In this document: one piece after another, positions 53,598 through 62,604 of the stretch | Layout: each line of letters opens with the position of its first letter | Numbering within the stretch: the first letter of the stretch is position 1 | Position numbers and translations under genes: made by a program | The notes under the pieces: generated by a model | Seen by the model: only the letters and a program-made list of their open reading frames with translations | What the model was told of the DNA's origin: nothing | The model's database searches: none | From: JBJXHN01 sp046233135 | GTDB lineage: Bacteria; Pseudomonadota; Alphaproteobacteria; Rhodospirillales; Rhodospirillaceae | NCBI GenBank assembly: GCA_046233135.1 | Contig: JBJXHN010000002.1 | Coordinates: 806,001 to 870,000 of the forward strand | DNA length: 64,000 bases | Reading direction: 5' to 3'

Positions 53598-54536
53598 ATG
53601 AGCGAATCCCTGCGCGATGTCCTGTTGGGCGGTTTCGAGCATGGCCGCTTTCTGGTGCCGTCCGGCCATCTCGATGGCGAAGGGGAGTTGGTGGAGATCG
53701 CCTATTCCAAGGCCGGCTCGGGTCCGCCGCTGCTGCTGGTGCATGGCTATCCGCAAACCCGGCTGATGTGGCACCGCGTGGCCCCGGCGCTGGCGGAGCG
53801 GTTCACGGTGGTCCTACCGGACCTGCGCGGCTACGGCGAGAGCACCACCCCGCACAGTCCGGACGGCGCCCTGTACAGCAAGGGGGTGATGGCGGCCGAT
53901 CTGGTGGCCCTGATGGATCACCTGGGCTTCGCCCGGTTCCATCTGGCCGGCCACGACCGGGGGGCGCGGGTATCCTATCGCCTCGCCCTGACCTATCCGG
54001 ATCGGGTGAGCCGGCTCGCGGTGTTGGATATTCTGCCCACCAGCACCTATTTCGATGCCATGGACAAGGACTTCGGCATGAAGGCCTACCACTGGCTGTT
54101 CCTGGCCCAGCCCTATCCCTTGCCCGAACGGCTGATCGCCGCCGATCCCGCCTTTTATATCCGCTGGACGATCGAAAGCTGGACCCCGGATCAGGCCGCG
54201 CGCATCGATCCCCGGGCCATGGAGGCCTATTGTACCCAGAACGCCACGCCGGAGCATGTGCATGCCATGTGCGGCGACTATCGCGCCGGGGCGACGGTGG
54301 ACTACGCGGCGGACAAGGCGGACCTGGAGGCCGGACGCAAGATCGCCGCGCCGGTGCTGGCCCTGTGGGGCGGCCGGGGATTGGCGACCAAGTCGGGCGA
54401 CCCCCTGGAAGGCTGGCGGCCCTGGGCCGACGACGTGCGTGGCGAATCCGCCAGCGGCGGCCATTTCGTGGCCGAGGAAGACCCGGAAACGGTGCTGCTC
54501 ACCTTCCGAACGTTCTTCCCCGACACGGTGGAGTAG
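53598..54536 (+). CDS. Alpha/beta hydrolase, haloacetate (fluoroacetate) dehalogenase-like
   Basis: 312 residues. The haloalkanoate-dehalogenase pattern is strikingly complete: oxyanion HGYPQTRLMWHRVAP, nucleophile and carboxylate-binding residues in GHDRGARVSYRLA (Asp120, Arg121, Arg124), the halide-pocket His-Trp pair in AYHWLFLAQPYPLPE (His165, Trp166), and a late catalytic His in SGGHFVAEEDPE. Characterised relatives hydrolyse fluoroacetate to glycolate with Asp as nucleophile. Epoxide hydrolase is the main alternative. The Nudix gene is 51 bp upstream on the same strand. Confidence 0.87.
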   Translation: MSESLRDVLLGGFEHGRFLVPSGHLDGEGELVEIAYSKAGSGPPLLLVHGYPQTRLMWHRVAPALAERFTVVLPDLRGYGESTTPHSPDGALYSKGVMAADLVALMDHLGFARFHLAGHDRGARVSYRLALTYPDRVSRLAVLDILPTSTYFDAMDKDFGMKAYHWLFLAQPYPLPERLIAADPAFYIRWTIESWTPDQAARIDPRAMEAYCTQNATPEHVHAMCGDYRAGATVDYAADKADLEAGRKIAAPVLALWGGRGLATKSGDPLEGWRPWADDVRGESASGGHFVAEEDPETVLLTFRTFFPDTVE

Positions 54537-54545
54537 GCTTTTGAT

Positions 54546-54656
54546 GTCGTGGGCGCCCGCGCTTATCAGGTCGTGGGCGCCCGCGCTTATCAGGTCGTGG
54601 GCGCCCGCGCTTATCAGGTCGTGAGCGCCTGCACCTATCAGGTCGTGAGCGCCTGC
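54546..54656. repeat. 24-bp tandem repeat array, about 4.6 units
   Basis: Units of GTCGTGGGCGCCCGCGCTTATCAG start at 54546, 54570 and 54594 (identical), then 54618 (diverged), then a partial unit at 54642-54656 that lies inside the 3' end of the gene at 54638-55249. The unit contains that gene's last codons and stop, so the array looks like repeated copying of a gene's tail into the intergenic space between two convergent genes. Confidence 0.92.
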
Positions 54657-55249
54657 TCAACAAACCCCAGCCGGTCCTGGCCCCAGAAGATGTCGTCGCC
54701 GACCCGATAGGTGGGGGCGCCGAAGACGCCGGCGGCCAGGGCCTCTTCGGCGTCGGCTTTCAGGCGTGCGGCGGTGCCGGGGTTGTCGGCGGCGGCCATC
54801 AGGGCGTCGGCGGGCAGGTCTGCGGCACCAAGGATCTCGACCACCGTCGCGGCATCGGCAATGTCGCGCTCTTCCATCCATACGGCCCGCAGCAGGCGGC
54901 GGGTCAGGTCGGTGACGTCATGGCCGGCTTGCCGTGCGGCCACCACCACCAGCGACGCCAGGCGTTCGTCGACCGGGAAGAAGGCCGGCTGGATCACGAA
55001 CGCGTCCAGCCCCAGATGTGACTTCCAGCGGCGCAGTTCGCGCAGCCGGTAGGCCAGGCGCACCGGATGGCGGTCCTTCATCGTCACGCCGCCGGAATTG
55101 GGGAAGATATCCCGGGCCAGCAGGGGGCGGTGGTCCACCGTTGCACCGGTGCGGGCGGCGACGGCCATCAGCGAGTCGACGCCCAGGCAGGCCCAGGGGG
55201 AATGGCAGAAGTAATAGTGGGTGATCGTCGGCTTGGCGGTCTCGGCCAT
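54638..55249 (-). CDS. 2-hydroxychromene-2-carboxylate isomerase / DsbA-family protein
   Basis: 203 residues with the kappa-class GST/HCCA isomerase fold: THYYFCHSPWACLGVDSL start (the catalytic serine position SPW), PLLARDIFPNSGGVTMKDR, and the strongly conserved GVFGAPTYRVGDDIFWGQDR near the end. Relatives isomerise an intermediate of naphthalene degradation using glutathione, but many family members have other, unknown thiol substrates, and no aromatic catabolic genes are adjacent. The last codons (EQALTT) belong to the 24-bp tandem repeat. Confidence 0.88.
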   Translation of the reverse strand: MAETAKPTITHYYFCHSPWACLGVDSLMAVAARTGATVDHRPLLARDIFPNSGGVTMKDRHPVRLAYRLRELRRWKSHLGLDAFVIQPAFFPVDERLASLVVVAARQAGHDVTDLTRRLLRAVWMEERDIADAATVVEILGAADLPADALMAAADNPGTAARLKADAEEALAAGVFGAPTYRVGDDIFWGQDRLGFVEQALTT

Positions 55250-55369
55250 GAAGCGGGTCCTTGCACGCGATGAATCGGGTCCAGTGCCATATGGGGGCAG
55301 GCGCGCGCGGACAAAGGGGTCCGGGGTTACGGATCGGTGACGCAGGACCTCTTTTCAGGTCCGCCTGCC

Positions 55370-57394
55370 TCACGAGCCGTTGGAGGCCGGCGGAGTCCGT
55401 GTCGGTGGTGCTGTCCGGGACGGGGGCTTGTCCTGCGGCGGAATCCGGCCGGTGGAGACATCGCCGGGGGTTACGCCGCTCAGGGTGCCATTCCGGGCCA
55501 TGCCCGCCTGTGGCGGTGGGGGAGGGGGGACCGCCGCCTGCTGCTTAGTATCGGATGCCGGCTTGGGGGCACCATCCGCAGACACCGCCGCGCGGGCAAT
55601 TTCCGCCTGGGGCACCAGGGGCAGGGAGAAACAGAGGGTGGACCCGCTGGTGACCGGCCCGGCGCTGGCCCGGGCTTCGGTGGCCGGGGCTTCGGCCGCT
55701 GCCAGTTCCGCTTCGGTCCGGGTGTTGTCCGTGTCGATCCAGATGCGTCCGCCCTGGGCTTCGATAATGCGGCGGCAGATGGCCAGGCCCATGCCGGTGC
55801 CCGGGTGCTCGCCATAGCCATGCAGGCGCTGGAAGATGCGGAACACCCGCTCCGCATGGTCGGTGCTGATGCCGATGCCGTTGTCGGCCACCGAAAAGAC
55901 CGCCATCTCGCCTTCCTGCCGGGCGCTGATCAGCACCCGGGGCGGCCGCTGGGCATGGCGGTATTCGATGCTGTTTTCCAGCAGGTGGACGAACACCCGG
56001 GTCAGCAGCGTCGTATCGGCCCGGACCACGGGCAGGGGGCGTTGCACATCGGCGCTGCCGCCGGCGGCGTCGAACACCGGACGCAGGGTGTCCAGGGCGT
56101 GATCCACGGCCTCGCCGGACGGGGCGATGCCGTTGGCGTTGCCGATGCGGCTCAGTTCGGTATAGCTGAGCAGGTCGTTGATCAGCCGCGACATGCGGTT
56201 GGCGCCCTCGATGGCGAAGCCGATGTATTCCTGCCCCTCCGGATCCAGCCGGGCGCTCTGGCGCCGGCGCAGCAGGCCCAGGAAGCTGGAGATCATGCGC
56301 AGCGGTTCTTGCAGGTCATGAGAGGCGATCTGGGTGAACTGCTCCAACTCGCGGTTGGCGTGGGTCAGGTCGGCGTTCAGGCGCCGCACCTCGGCCAGGG
56401 CGGCTTCCCGGTCGGCCAGGGTGCCGTGGGCGCGGCGCAGGGCGCCCAGGGCCAGGGCCAGCATGGCCAGCACCGCCAGCGTGGCGAGGAACAGGCCGCT
56501 GCGGAACAGCGAGGCGCGGGATTGCAGGGGCTCCATGATCGGCCGCAGATCGCGGCTGCGCACCAGCACCAGGCCGGTATCGCCCACCGGTACGGCCATC
56601 GACATCCAGTCGCCTTCGATTCGCGGAATGCCGCCTCCGGCCCCTTCGACCAAAGGCCGGGGATCCACCGGATAGGCGTCCCCCAGGGAATCAAGCGGGG
56701 ATCCCGGCTGGAAGCCGGCATGGGTGGGGTGGCTGGCGATCAGCCGGCCGCTGCGGGACAGCAGCAGCGCCCGTTCGGTCGCCGCCGGTCCCGCCAGGGC
56801 CAGATCGGCAGCCAGAGCGCGGGGATCGACCACGGCGGCCACCACGCCTTCCAGCCGGCCAAGGGTGTCGCGCAGGCCAACGCTGAGGCCGATGAACCAC
56901 TGGCCGGAGCGGCGGCCGCGCACCGGGTCGCCGATAAACACGCCACGGTTGCCGGCCATCTGCCACTGCACATAGTCCCGGTCGCCCAGATCAAGGGGCG
57001 ACTGGGGCGGCTCACGGGATTCGTCGAGGATGAACATCCCCCGGGCATCGGTCAGCAGGGCGCCGCGCAACTGCGGCAGGCTGGCGCTGAATCGCGCCAT
57101 CATGTCGCTGAGCGCGTCGCGGTCCTGGGAATCCAAGTCGGGGAAGCCGCGCAGGTGGGCGGCTTCGTTCAGGGTGTACAGAGCGTTCTTGACCACATCG
57201 ACCTGTTCGCCCAGGCGGTTGGCCATCAGCGCGGTGGCGGCGGCAAAGGTGCGCTGGGCACCTTGGCGGACCGCTTCCGACTCCTGGCGCGTCCGCAAAA
57301 GATCCATGGCCCAGAAGGCGGATAGCGCAACCAGGGTAACGGCCGCGATTATGATTGCGGCCTTGGGATGTTTCCATCGCCGAACGTCTGACAT
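55370..57394 (-). CDS. Membrane-bound sensor histidine kinase
   Basis: 674 residues from the ATG at 57394; an in-frame start 13 codons upstream is less likely. First helix near residues 11-32, a periplasmic region of about 270 residues with Cache features (DYVQWQMAGNRGVFIGDPVRG), second helix near residues 305-330, then a HisKA domain with phospho-acceptor ASHDLQEPLRMIS and a HATPase domain with N-box HLLENSIEYRH, G1 DNGIGIS and G2 GTGMGLAICRRIIE. The C-terminal 80 residues are Pro/Ala-rich, without a receiver domain. This resembles phytochrome-type kinases that pair with stand-alone receivers; no response regulator is adjacent, the nearest being at 61.8 and 63.8 kb. Confidence 0.93.
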   Translation of the reverse strand: MSDVRRWKHPKAAIIIAAVTLVALSAFWAMDLLRTRQESEAVRQGAQRTFAAATALMANRLGEQVDVVKNALYTLNEAAHLRGFPDLDSQDRDALSDMMARFSASLPQLRGALLTDARGMFILDESREPPQSPLDLGDRDYVQWQMAGNRGVFIGDPVRGRRSGQWFIGLSVGLRDTLGRLEGVVAAVVDPRALAADLALAGPAATERALLLSRSGRLIASHPTHAGFQPGSPLDSLGDAYPVDPRPLVEGAGGGIPRIEGDWMSMAVPVGDTGLVLVRSRDLRPIMEPLQSRASLFRSGLFLATLAVLAMLALALGALRRAHGTLADREAALAEVRRLNADLTHANRELEQFTQIASHDLQEPLRMISSFLGLLRRRQSARLDPEGQEYIGFAIEGANRMSRLINDLLSYTELSRIGNANGIAPSGEAVDHALDTLRPVFDAAGGSADVQRPLPVVRADTTLLTRVFVHLLENSIEYRHAQRPPRVLISARQEGEMAVFSVADNGIGISTDHAERVFRIFQRLHGYGEHPGTGMGLAICRRIIEAQGGRIWIDTDNTRTEAELAAAEAPATEARASAGPVTSGSTLCFSLPLVPQAEIARAAVSADGAPKPASDTKQQAAVPPPPPPQAGMARNGTLSGVTPGDVSTGRIPPQDKPPSRTAPPTRTPPASNGS

Positions 57395-57689
57395 CAATTG
57401 CCCCCCCAACGTGGGCGGAGTATCGCATTGCACTCATCTGTATCGCAACAGACTGGATCATGCCATCCGGTATAGGCGGCTATGCCCTTCGGGTGAAGCT
57501 TCGGGGGGGGGACGTGTCAATCAATGCAGCGGTTATCGGCAATACGCCAGGCTGCAAACCCGGCAGTGGCCCCCGGGGCATCGCCGCAATTGATCCGCCC
57601 GCGTTCCTCTGTATGGTGCGCACCGGTCCGGTCCGCCCTGTGCCGTCAGGCGATGCGGAGGGATCGATCGGCAACACTGTCAGAACAGG

Positions 57690-58895
57690 ATGGCGGCAAT
57701 GAGGACGCGCGGACGCTTTTCCCGGGGTCACCGAAACCATTGGGGGCGGTGGATTTTGGGGGGCGTGATTGGCCTGGGGATCCTGGCCGGTGTCGCCTAT
57801 GGGGTGGGGGACTGGATGTTTCGCACCGATCCGGATGTCCGTCGTTGGTATAATGTGCTGCGCGCGGAGCCCTATCGCTACGAAGGGGTGCCGCCCTTCT
57901 ATGCAGAAACGAATCCGGAAACCCTGGTGGCCCGCCTGAAGGGGCCGGCGGATTTGGACGCGCGGCGCCGTGCGCTGTCCACCGCCGTTTTCGGGACGCC
58001 CCTGCCGCCCCGGTCCGCACGGCCCGACCGGGTGGAGCGGATGATCGATCCGGCGACCGTGCCGGCGCTCGCGCCCTATCTGGGCCGGTCGGCACTGGCG
58101 GGGGTGGACCGGCTGACGGTCAACGTGGACGCGGGCTACACCGCCCGGGCCTACCACCTGCATCCCGCCAGGCCCCGGGGCGCGGTGGTGCTGTGGCAGC
58201 AGGGCTATGCCGCCACCATCGCCGATGCCGCCCCGCTGCTGTTGCCCCTGCTGGAACAGGGGTATGACGTGGTGGCCCTGAACTATCACGGGGATTACGG
58301 CGAGAATGACGCCAACCCGCGAGTCTTCGACGGCTACGGCCTGCTGCCCAGCAGCGGCTGGTCGTTCCTCTATGCGATGCCGTTGCCCTTGCGCCGTTAT
58401 TTCCTGCCGCCTCTGGCCGCCGTCAATCAGGTGATGGAGGAGGTGGGGACCGGGACCTATCATATGGCCGGGATTTCGGCGGGGGGCTGGGTAACGGTGG
58501 TGCTGTCGGCGCTGGACGAACGGGTGCGGCGGTCCTATCCGATGGCCGGGGTCTATCCGCTGTATCTGCAGCAGCAGGCCAATCATCCGCCGCCGCCCGA
58601 ACAATCCTATCCGCCCCTGCTGCAGGCGGCGAGCTACACGGAAATGTTCGTGATGGCCGCCCAGGGGCGGGGCCGGGGGCAGAGCCAGTTCTTCGGTCAG
58701 TACGACCGCTGCTGCCAGAGCAACCGTTTCGCCGAACTGTATGCTCCGACCGTGGCCAAGGTCGTGGTTGCCCTGGGCGGCGGGCACTTCGGCATTCATA
58801 TCAACACCACCAGTCCGGATCATCGCATCAATGAAGATTACGTGGATGGCGTACTGGCGGATCTGCGGGTGGCGGACGGAAAACCGGCGCCATGA
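57690..58895 (+). CDS. Membrane-anchored alpha/beta hydrolase-fold protein
   Basis: 401 residues. A membrane anchor lies near residues 20-42 (WILGGVIGLGILAGVAYGVG), so the rest is probably periplasmic. The nucleophile elbow is GISAGG and the likely catalytic histidine is in GGGHFGIHI; VVLWQQGYAATIADAAPLLL and DVVALNYHGDYGEN fit the strand-loop pattern of the fold. An esterase or peptidase role is possible; I do not recognise a specific family. Start alternatives at 57699. It ends 30 bp before the DUF3253 gene and is divergent from the sensor kinase; the 295 bp between holds no other gene. Confidence 0.72.
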   Translation: MAAMRTRGRFSRGHRNHWGRWILGGVIGLGILAGVAYGVGDWMFRTDPDVRRWYNVLRAEPYRYEGVPPFYAETNPETLVARLKGPADLDARRRALSTAVFGTPLPPRSARPDRVERMIDPATVPALAPYLGRSALAGVDRLTVNVDAGYTARAYHLHPARPRGAVVLWQQGYAATIADAAPLLLPLLEQGYDVVALNYHGDYGENDANPRVFDGYGLLPSSGWSFLYAMPLPLRRYFLPPLAAVNQVMEEVGTGTYHMAGISAGGWVTVVLSALDERVRRSYPMAGVYPLYLQQQANHPPPPEQSYPPLLQAASYTEMFVMAAQGRGRGQSQFFGQYDRCCQSNRFAELYAPTVAKVVVALGGGHFGIHINTTSPDHRINEDYVDGVLADLRVADGKPAP

Positions 58896-58925
58896 AAACC
58901 GACATCGGGCAAGGAGGCTGAGGCC

Positions 58926-59198
58926 GTGGCCGGAACAATTGATCCCGCGACCCTGCGGACGTTGATCGAGGAAATGTGCGACGCCTTGGGGGCGGGCAAG
59001 ACCCTGTGCCCGTCGGACGTGGCGCGGGCGGCGGTGGGGGATGACGGCCCCTGGCGTTCGCTGCTGAGCACCGTACGCCGGGAGGCCGCGACCCTGGCCG
59101 GCGAGGGGCGGATCGCCATCTATCGCAAGGGCAAGCCGGTGCCGCCGGACGCCATGAAGGGCGTCATCCGCCTGGGCCTGCCGCCCGCCGGGACCTGA
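58926..59198 (+). CDS. DUF3253 family small protein
   Basis: 90 residues from a GTG start at 58926, with a strong AAGGAGG site 8 bases before it. The pattern AGKTLCPSDVARAA, WRSLLSTVRREAATLAGEGRIAIYRKGKPV and GVIRLGLP matches DUF3253, a winged-helix-like family whose function is unknown. It is probably co-transcribed with the hydrolase gene upstream. Confidence 0.82.
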   Translation: MAGTIDPATLRTLIEEMCDALGAGKTLCPSDVARAAVGDDGPWRSLLSTVRREAATLAGEGRIAIYRKGKPVPPDAMKGVIRLGLPPAGT

Positions 59199-59245
59199 CG
59201 TCGGCGGCGGGCAGGCGGCAGGCGCACTCTTCTCGCAGGCTCTTC

Positions 59246-60064
59246 TTAATGTCCCAGCAGCACGGGCAGGGTCATCTGCCGCAGGACGTCGCGGGTGACG
59301 GATCCGCGCAGCATGCGGGGCAGGCCGAGCTTGCCGTAGGCCCCCATCACCAGCAGCTGGGCGCTGGTGTCGGCGGCCTGGGACAGCAGGAAATCGGCGA
59401 CGCCGATGTTGGCGATGGTCGGGGCCTCGACGGTGGCGGAGACGCCGTGGTCGCTGAGGTGGTTCACCAGCGCGTCCCAGCGCCAGTCGCGAAGGTCCCC
59501 CTTGTCCGGCCCGTGGCGGACGATGATCACCCGGGCGTCCGCCCCCTTGATCAGGGGCAGGGAGTCGTTCATGGCGCGGGTTGCCTCGCGGGCTTCGTTG
59601 AAGGCGATCAGCACGCGCTGGAAGCTGAAATCGAAGGTTCCGGCGAAGGGAATCATCAGCACCGGCCGGCCGCAGTTCAGAACCACCTGTTCGGGCAGGT
59701 CGGCGGGCACCCGTTCGGCCGTGGCGCGCGGATCGGGCTGGCCGAGGACGGTCAGGTCGGCGTAATGGGCGTTGGAGGTCAGTTCCGACGTGATGAAGCC
59801 CTGATTGACCGAGTGGATCGTGTGCCAGGTGGCGTCCACCGACGGCACGGCAGTGACCATCTCGTCGAATCGGGCCTTCGCCGGCTCGGCGGCCTTATCG
59901 ATGGTCGAACGGTCCCCATGATAGCTGTAGCTGGGCAGGGCGGTGGCCATCTGGCCGAACAGGCCCATCAGCTTGCCCCCGCCGCGCAGCCGCAGGATCT
60001 CCAGCGCCGCTTCCACCCGGCGCGGCCATGTTTCCCCCGAATCCACGTGCACCACGATCTTCAT
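59246..60064 (-). CDS. Universal stress protein family protein
   Basis: 272 residues from MKIVVHVDSGETWPRRVEAAL. Two UspA-like halves; the second contains RVLIAFNEAREATRAM and the nucleotide-binding loop MGAYGKLGLPRMLRGSVTRDVL (G-2x-G-9x-G-S), and ends TLPVLLGH. The N-terminal half is degenerate. Tandem Usp proteins of this size are common in alphaproteobacteria and are induced by stress; binding of ATP is predicted for the C-terminal half only. An open frame continues upstream to 60301 but without Usp features. Confidence 0.92.
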   Translation of the reverse strand: MKIVVHVDSGETWPRRVEAALEILRLRGGGKLMGLFGQMATALPSYSYHGDRSTIDKAAEPAKARFDEMVTAVPSVDATWHTIHSVNQGFITSELTSNAHYADLTVLGQPDPRATAERVPADLPEQVVLNCGRPVLMIPFAGTFDFSFQRVLIAFNEAREATRAMNDSLPLIKGADARVIIVRHGPDKGDLRDWRWDALVNHLSDHGVSATVEAPTIANIGVADFLLSQAADTSAQLLVMGAYGKLGLPRMLRGSVTRDVLRQMTLPVLLGH

Positions 60065-60811
60065 CGCTTGTTCTCCTTGTCGTTCCGCTCCAGCGCCGTT
60101 TCGTTCGCCGCCTTGTTTTTGCCACGCGAGGGGACCCGCGCGTCCTGTTCCCGGCTGCCTACTGCCACGGGTGGGATTCGGCCGGGCACATCCGGCCGAT
60201 TGTTGAAGGGCTTGATGTTCGCGGAGCGCAGGGTGACCCAGTCGGAAGAATGGTGCAAGCGCGGCTTGGAATCGGGGGCCTCCCGGCGGACCGGCGGGCA
60301 AGATAATGCGGCCGGGCCGGCGGGTGATTTAGCATTCTTGCATCCCAGGGACGTGAATTGGCCGGACGAGCCGATCAAACGCTCCGAAAATGAAACGGTC
60401 TGGCAACGTATTTGGTCCAAACGGGTCATATGAGCGTTTCAATTGAGCAGTTGATTTCGCGTTTCAATGGCGTCCTGTGGGAGGTCTCCAGGGGTGCGCT
60501 GTATAGAAAGAAACACCCTGTTTCCAAAGAACAGGGGGTTCGATCGAGAATAATGAAATGTGAAGCTGGTATGGTAATTAGATGCCATGGCTGCTTGTGC
60601 CTATGTTTTAATTTTTTTGTAGATAACGTCCAAGTCTGTCTGTGAGAATTATTGACTCTTGACGAATATCAACCGGAATGCACGGGGCGGTGACGCGGCT
60701 GACGGAAAAGGGAGAGGCCTGATATGGGCTCCGGTCTATCTACACCTTGGGGATTTATCTAGAGCGGACGGGGCATGGGGTGAAAGTCGGCGTTTCACCG
60801 GCATCCCATCT
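60065..60811. other. 747-bp stretch without a supported gene
   Basis: The first part (60065-60440) is G+C-rich; a 122-codon minus-strand frame here overlaps the stress gene start but has no recognisable motif. From about 60440 to 60680 the DNA becomes clearly A+T-rich (TTTAATTTTTTTGTAGAT near 60606), unlike its surroundings. It holds a hairpin ACCCTGTT / AACAGGGG (60512-60537). No RNA gene was recognised. It may be remnant or regulatory DNA between the stress gene and the MarR gene. Confidence 0.5.
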
Positions 60812-61270
60812 TCAGTCCGATCGTTTTGTTCCCGGCGTGGAGGGGGCCGCCGGCTCCTGGAAGAAGTGGCGGAGCAGGGTTTCCAGGGACTCCGCGAAAG
60901 AGCCCACGGCGCTGTCCGACAGGCTGTCGATTCCCTCGACCAGATGATTGATCGGATCCTCGCTCAGCATCGTGCGTCCTATAGGAGTCACGTCCAGGAT
61001 GTGGGAGCTTTTTTTTTCAGGGCTGGGACGGCGTGCCAGATATCCCTTGCGCACCAGGGCAGCGATGGATTGGGACGCGGTGCCCCGACTGGAATTGTAA
61101 TAATCCGCGAATTTCATCACCGTTCGTGCCGACGGCTCCGCCTGGCCGAAATAGCGCAATGCGGTCCACTGCGCAGGATTAAGTCCACCGGTAAAGCCCC
61201 GGCTATGGGAAAGGCGGCCGATTTGAGTCAAAAGCTCGGCGACCGCCCGTGAGGACTGGTTGCGTTGCAT
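60812..61270 (-). CDS. MarR family winged-helix regulator
   Basis: 152 residues from MQRNQSSRAVAELLTQIG at 61270. The winged helix spans about residues 35-105: LNPAQWTALRYFGQ, TVMKFADYYNSSRGTASQSIAALVRKGYLARRP (recognition helix and linker), SHILDVTPIGRTML (wing). MarR proteins are dimeric and usually bind dyads near their own genes; none was identified in the 572-bp divergent gap. The target gene is unknown. Confidence 0.85.
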   Translation of the reverse strand: MQRNQSSRAVAELLTQIGRLSHSRGFTGGLNPAQWTALRYFGQAEPSARTVMKFADYYNSSRGTASQSIAALVRKGYLARRPSPEKKSSHILDVTPIGRTMLSEDPINHLVEGIDSLSDSAVGSFAESLETLLRHFFQEPAAPSTPGTKRSD

Positions 61271-61842
61271 GATTTGTTTTCTCGGTTCGGCTGCTGGCGA
61301 AGGGGAAGGCCTGTTTCGCCAGCCGGAGTCTCGGGCAATGCCGACGGGTCGAAAGAACCGAAGCGGTCCTGTCAAAGCGGTCGGAGTCCCTGATGAGTTC
61401 CGAGTCAGAATAGAATTTTTGGCGCGGATTTTCAAGGGCGTGACATGGAGTGACCGCCGTTTGGCGAATTTTTATTTGAAATGACCCGCCTCTCTCGGAA
61501 GGCGCGAACCTCTCGGGAGAAAATTTCGTTATGAGAGACGGTCTTATGGTTGATAAATTGGTCTGTAAAAACAGCGCTGGGTAGAAGGGCTGTAGGGGAT
61601 CTGCTTAATTTTGCTGGAAATTTGGGATTTGGTGCGAAAACCAGACGGATATACCCCTTCCGGCACCGCAGGAGGGGTAGAGCAAAAAGGCGATACACGT
61701 TCGCGCTCCGATAGGATACACTGCCACTCAGTCGAATTCTCGTCGGCGCATGGTCGCGGGCAGGGCAGTCGGGACGGTCCCGCTGCCGGACAGCCCGGCA
61801 GTAGCGGTCATGGCTGAAACAGAAATGGGGTATAAGTGTTCC
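61271..61842. other. Divergent gap between MarR and NarL-type regulators
   Basis: 572 bp between the MarR gene and the response regulator. Moderately A+T-rich from 61400 to 61640. It probably contains the promoters of both genes; frames crossing it lack family similarity. No RNA gene or repeat from elsewhere in the window was found. Confidence 0.45.
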
Positions 61843-62487
61843 ATGCGTCTCATGATCGTCGATGACCACGAACTCTTCCGGAATGGTCTGAAGTTCCAGC
61901 TGGGTTCCATTGATTCGGATCTCACCGTCCTTGAAGCCGACACCTTCGAGGATGCGGTGCGGATCGCTTCCGAAAACGGACCGGTTGATAAGGTCTTCCT
62001 GGACCTGATGATGCCGGCCATGGATTGGCGGGATGCCATCGCCTCGCTGAAGGCCGTTGCCGCGCCGCCCGACATCATCGTGCTGTCGGGCACCGATGAC
62101 GTGGAACAGATTCGCGAAGCCATCGACCATGGCGCCAGCGGGTTCATTCCCAAGAACCTGAAGGGTGACGTGCTGGAAAGTGCCCTGCGGTTGATTCTGG
62201 CCGGTGGTTTCTACATCACCCCGGAAGTCTACCGGGCGCCGCGATCCAATGCCGCGCCGATGCGTGCCCGTCGTCCGGTGGAAGGCACCGAGGTGCCGCT
62301 GACCCCGCGTCAGCGCGAAGTGCTGTCCCACATCGATTCCGGTCTGTCGAACCGCCAGATCGCCCAGACGATGACCCTGTCCGAAGCGACGGTGAAGATG
62401 CACATCGGCCGCCTGTTCAAGGCGCTGGGCGCGCAAAGCCGGACCGATGCCCTGGCGGTCGCGCGCCGGAAAGGCATGCTCTCCTAA
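61843..62487 (+). CDS. NarL/FixJ-type response regulator
   Basis: 214 residues from MRLMIVDDHELFRNGLKFQL at 61843; the frame allows an earlier ATG at 61810. The receiver domain has acidic residues 7-8, the phospho-acceptor Asp54 in KVFLDLMMP, LSGTDD and the lysine in GFIPKNLKGD. The C-terminal LuxR HTH is LTPRQREVLSHIDSGLSNRQIAQTMTLSEATVKMHI-like with all helix positions filled. No kinase gene is adjacent; the Cache-type kinase at 55.4 kb is an unproved candidate. Confidence 0.93.
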   Translation: MRLMIVDDHELFRNGLKFQLGSIDSDLTVLEADTFEDAVRIASENGPVDKVFLDLMMPAMDWRDAIASLKAVAAPPDIIVLSGTDDVEQIREAIDHGASGFIPKNLKGDVLESALRLILAGGFYITPEVYRAPRSNAAPMRARRPVEGTEVPLTPRQREVLSHIDSGLSNRQIAQTMTLSEATVKMHIGRLFKALGAQSRTDALAVARRKGMLS

Positions 62488-62604
62488 GCTCTCCGGAAGG
62501 GCACCGATCCCGCCGGATCCGGGAAGGCCGGATCTGCTGCGGGGTGATTGAAGGCGCATGGTTCTGCGGGGGGGATCCCCCTCCCTCCCGGCAGCCCGAC
62601 GTCT

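Noticed and set aside
54546..54656. Possible CRISPR array
   Set aside because: The 24-bp units are directly adjacent with no spacers and continue a coding tail; no cas genes are present.
60061..60429. 122-codon minus-strand frame overlapping the universal stress protein start
   Set aside because: The stop/start overlap looks like coupling, but the product has no motif and no clear ribosome-binding site.
60412..60645. 77-codon plus-strand frame in the A+T-rich patch
   Set aside because: No family similarity and no convincing ribosome-binding site; kept as non-coding.
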